Source of the DNA: an uncultured Prevotella sp.
GTDB taxonomy: Bacteria; Bacteroidota; Bacteroidia; Bacteroidales; Bacteroidaceae
Assembly (NCBI GenBank): GCA_947303825.1
Contig: CAMYZK010000096.1
Span: 1 to 8,462 of the forward strand
Direction: 5' to 3'
Length of the DNA stretch: 8,462 bases
The notes under the pieces are model-generated. The model had not been told where the DNA came from and did no database searches. It was given only the letters and a program-made list of their open reading frames with translations. Shown here piece after piece: positions 7,100-8,462 of the stretch (the first letter of the stretch is position 1; each line of letters begins with the position of its first letter). Made by a program: the position numbers and the translations under genes.

Positions 7100-8462
7100 T
7101 TATTTCTTTCTTTTGATTGGTTGAATTTTTACATGGAGCACATGCTCATTTTGTATTATGGCATACTTGGTGAGGACGCCTGGACCGCATGAGCTGTTGC
7201 CCAGTCCCAAAACGGCGCAGTCTAAGTTGAGGTATATGTAGTCGGGGCCTTCTTCCAGGTCGCAGTCGTGGGATGTGGTGTAGAGGTTCTGCACACTATA
7301 GGGTAGAGCAGAGAACGAGAACGGCTTCCCGTCGGCAGCCGTAACTTGCCAGCCATAGCCTTTATCGTTGGTCAGTTCCAGCCAGTAGGTATCATTGTGG
7401 TTGCCGCTGTCCTGTGGACGGGGATAGTGGACGTATTGCTCTGCAACAGTACTCTCCCACATATTAATATATGTAGAGGCGTTGCGGTCGGGGTAGTTGT
7501 CCCAAGGACCGCGTCCGAAGTAACGCAGATTCTGCAGAATGCGCGGCATGGCCAGGGTAATGCCCAGACAGGGTAGGGTGGGCAGCTGACCTTGTGGTGT
7601 GAAGGTGACGCGAAGGTCGGTGGAGCCATCGTCAAGAGATGAACACTGATAGCGTACTGTGATATTGCCTCCTGTGGTGTAATATACTATTGTGGTATCG
7701 GCAGGATAGCCACTGACAGCCTGACTCTGGCAAAGCATGTCTAGCTCTTGGCGTTTCCAGTCCTTGGCTATCCAGTTGCCAAAGCCCTTGTCGTTGTCGG
7801 TGGGAGCTCTGAAGAGATGGGGATATATAATGAAACCAGGAACGTTGGTCTTGGTCAGTACCCTTGATGCAGGACTGGGAACGGAAATGTCGGTCTTCCT
7901 TAACTGCTGGCGGCATACCTCATGTCCCGCCTTTGCCCAGAGCTTGTCAGTACGCAGGGTGGCCCAAACGTCAATGAACCCGTCATGCTCTTTCTGATGG
8001 ATATCGTAGTCATCAAGGCAGCAGGTAGAATCAACAAGCTGAACAACAATCCTTCCGCTGTTGTCTGCTGTAGAGAAACGGAGGGGGGCATATACCTGTT
8101 TCACCTCCCAGTACTTTGGCGTGGGTTGCCGGTCACTACTTACTATGCCTTTAACGCAGAATGCTTTTAAGTTAGGAACGTCGCCAAAGTCTCCGCCGTA
8201 TGCCGTCATCAGCTTTCCGTCTGAACGGTTTACGAAGATTCCCTCATCGGCCCATTCCCAGATGAAGCCTCCTAGCATGCGTGGGTGGCTGTATATCTCG
8301 TTCCAGTACTCTTGCAGGTTGCCTAAAGCGTTGCCCATGGCATGGGCATATTCACGGGTAATCACCGGGCGGGTATCGGAGTTGTCGCGTGCTATGGAGA
8401 GCAGACGTTCCCACCGTGCATTCTCTGGACGTTCCATATTGTTGTCTTTCACACTAGGATTG
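7100..8462 (-). CDS. LacZ-type GH2 beta-galactosidase, C-terminal part only (5' end outside window)
   Basis: The frame is open to the right edge; 453 residues are visible, beginning NPSVKDNN, and the TAA is at 7100-7102. A GTG at 8450-8452 is internal and not the start. Visible landmarks match classical LacZ: the nucleophile motif TREYAHAMGN with predicted catalytic E37 of the visible part (codon 8351-8353), GGFIWEWADEGI, YGGDFGD, AGHEV, FRAPTDNDKG and YFGRGPWDNYPDR, then the C-terminal beta-sandwich ending LGLGNSSCGPG and a lysine-rich tail. The acid/base glutamate and N-terminal domains lie beyond the window; whole members of this family have about 1000 residues. Expected role: release of terminal beta-galactose from pectic galactan or related oligosaccharides, probably periplasmic, though the signal peptide is not visible. 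Oddity: the linker domain between the barrel and the last sandwich is markedly short, by roughly 65 residues against my recollection of E. coli LacZ. The frame itself is unbroken. Confidence 0.92.
   Translation of the reverse strand, partial: NPSVKDNNMERPENARWERLLSIARDNSDTRPVITREYAHAMGNALGNLQEYWNEIYSHPRMLGGFIWEWADEGIFVNRSDGKLMTAYGGDFGDVPNLKAFCVKGIVSSDRQPTPKYWEVKQVYAPLRFSTADNSGRIVVQLVDSTCCLDDYDIHQKEHDGFIDVWATLRTDKLWAKAGHEVCRQQLRKTDISVPSPASRVLTKTNVPGFIIYPHLFRAPTDNDKGFGNWIAKDWKRQELDMLCQSQAVSGYPADTTIVYYTTGGNITVRYQCSSLDDGSTDLRVTFTPQGQLPTLPCLGITLAMPRILQNLRYFGRGPWDNYPDRNASTYINMWESTVAEQYVHYPRPQDSGNHNDTYWLELTNDKGYGWQVTAADGKPFSFSALPYSVQNLYTTSHDCDLEEGPDYIYLNLDCAVLGLGNSSCGPGVLTKYAIIQNEHVLHVKIQPIKRKK
7103..7114 (-). 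promoter_or_regulatory. A-rich translation-initiation leader of the second GH2 gene
   Basis: AAAAGAAAGAAA lies 5 bp before the ATG at 7097 and inside the last codons of the preceding gene, where it encodes the lysine-rich end of that protein. Bacteroidales commonly use A-rich leaders rather than a strong Shine-Dalgarno, and this position fits initiation by ribosomes finishing the upstream gene. It supports the chosen ATG. Function is inferred from position and composition only. Confidence 0.4.

Noticed and set aside
7632..7916. Possible frameshift explaining the short linker of the LacZ-type gene
   Set aside because: The alternative minus-strand frames here show no GH2-like motifs, and the main frame is open on both sides, so missing residues are not hidden in another frame.
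8450..8452. GTG as the start of the LacZ-type gene
   Set aside because: The frame stays open to the window edge, and this position falls just before the nucleophile motif in the middle of the catalytic barrel, so it is an internal valine codon.
1..8462. CRISPR arrays, tRNA or rRNA genes, insertion sequences
   Set aside because: The window is almost completely filled by four protein genes, and no regularly spaced repeats, cloverleaf-like segments or transposase motifs were seen.

Overview
The window is wholly coding on the minus strand and reads as a stretch of a pectin-directed polysaccharide utilisation region from a member of the Bacteroidales, most likely a Prevotella-like gut or rumen bacterium. 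The reasons are the gene content (secreted PL1 pectate lyases next to GH2 glycosidases), A-rich leaders in place of a strong Shine-Dalgarno, TSP3-like calcium repeats, and a C-terminal tail on one lyase resembling a type IX secretion sorting signal. Genus is inferred from style, not from a marker gene.

Reading in the direction of transcription (right to left), there are four genes. The first (8462 to 7100, 5' end outside the window) is the C-terminal half of a LacZ-type GH2 beta-galactosidase. The second (7097 to 4212) is a complete GH2 glycosidase of a different subgroup, only 2 bp downstream. The third (4185 to 2029) is a complete PL1 pectate lyase after a 26-bp gap. The fourth (1908 to 1, 3' end outside the window) is a second, paralogous PL1 lyase after a 120-bp gap that contains a perfect 7-bp hairpin. 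Close spacing of the first three suggests one transcript; the last may be on it too or have its own control.

A plausible joint role is pectin breakdown: the lyases cut polygalacturonate backbone by calcium-dependent beta-elimination, and the GH2 enzymes remove galactose or related sugars from side chains or oligosaccharides. No SusC/SusD pair, sensor-regulator, sulfatase or transporter lies inside the window, so assignment to a complete utilisation locus is inference.

I did not find an unprecedented system here. The points worth checking are sequence-level oddities: a His-to-Gln change at a conserved PL1 motif in the left lyase, an unusually short linker region in the LacZ-type enzyme, different C-terminal modules on the two paralogous lyases, and the hairpin in front of the left lyase.
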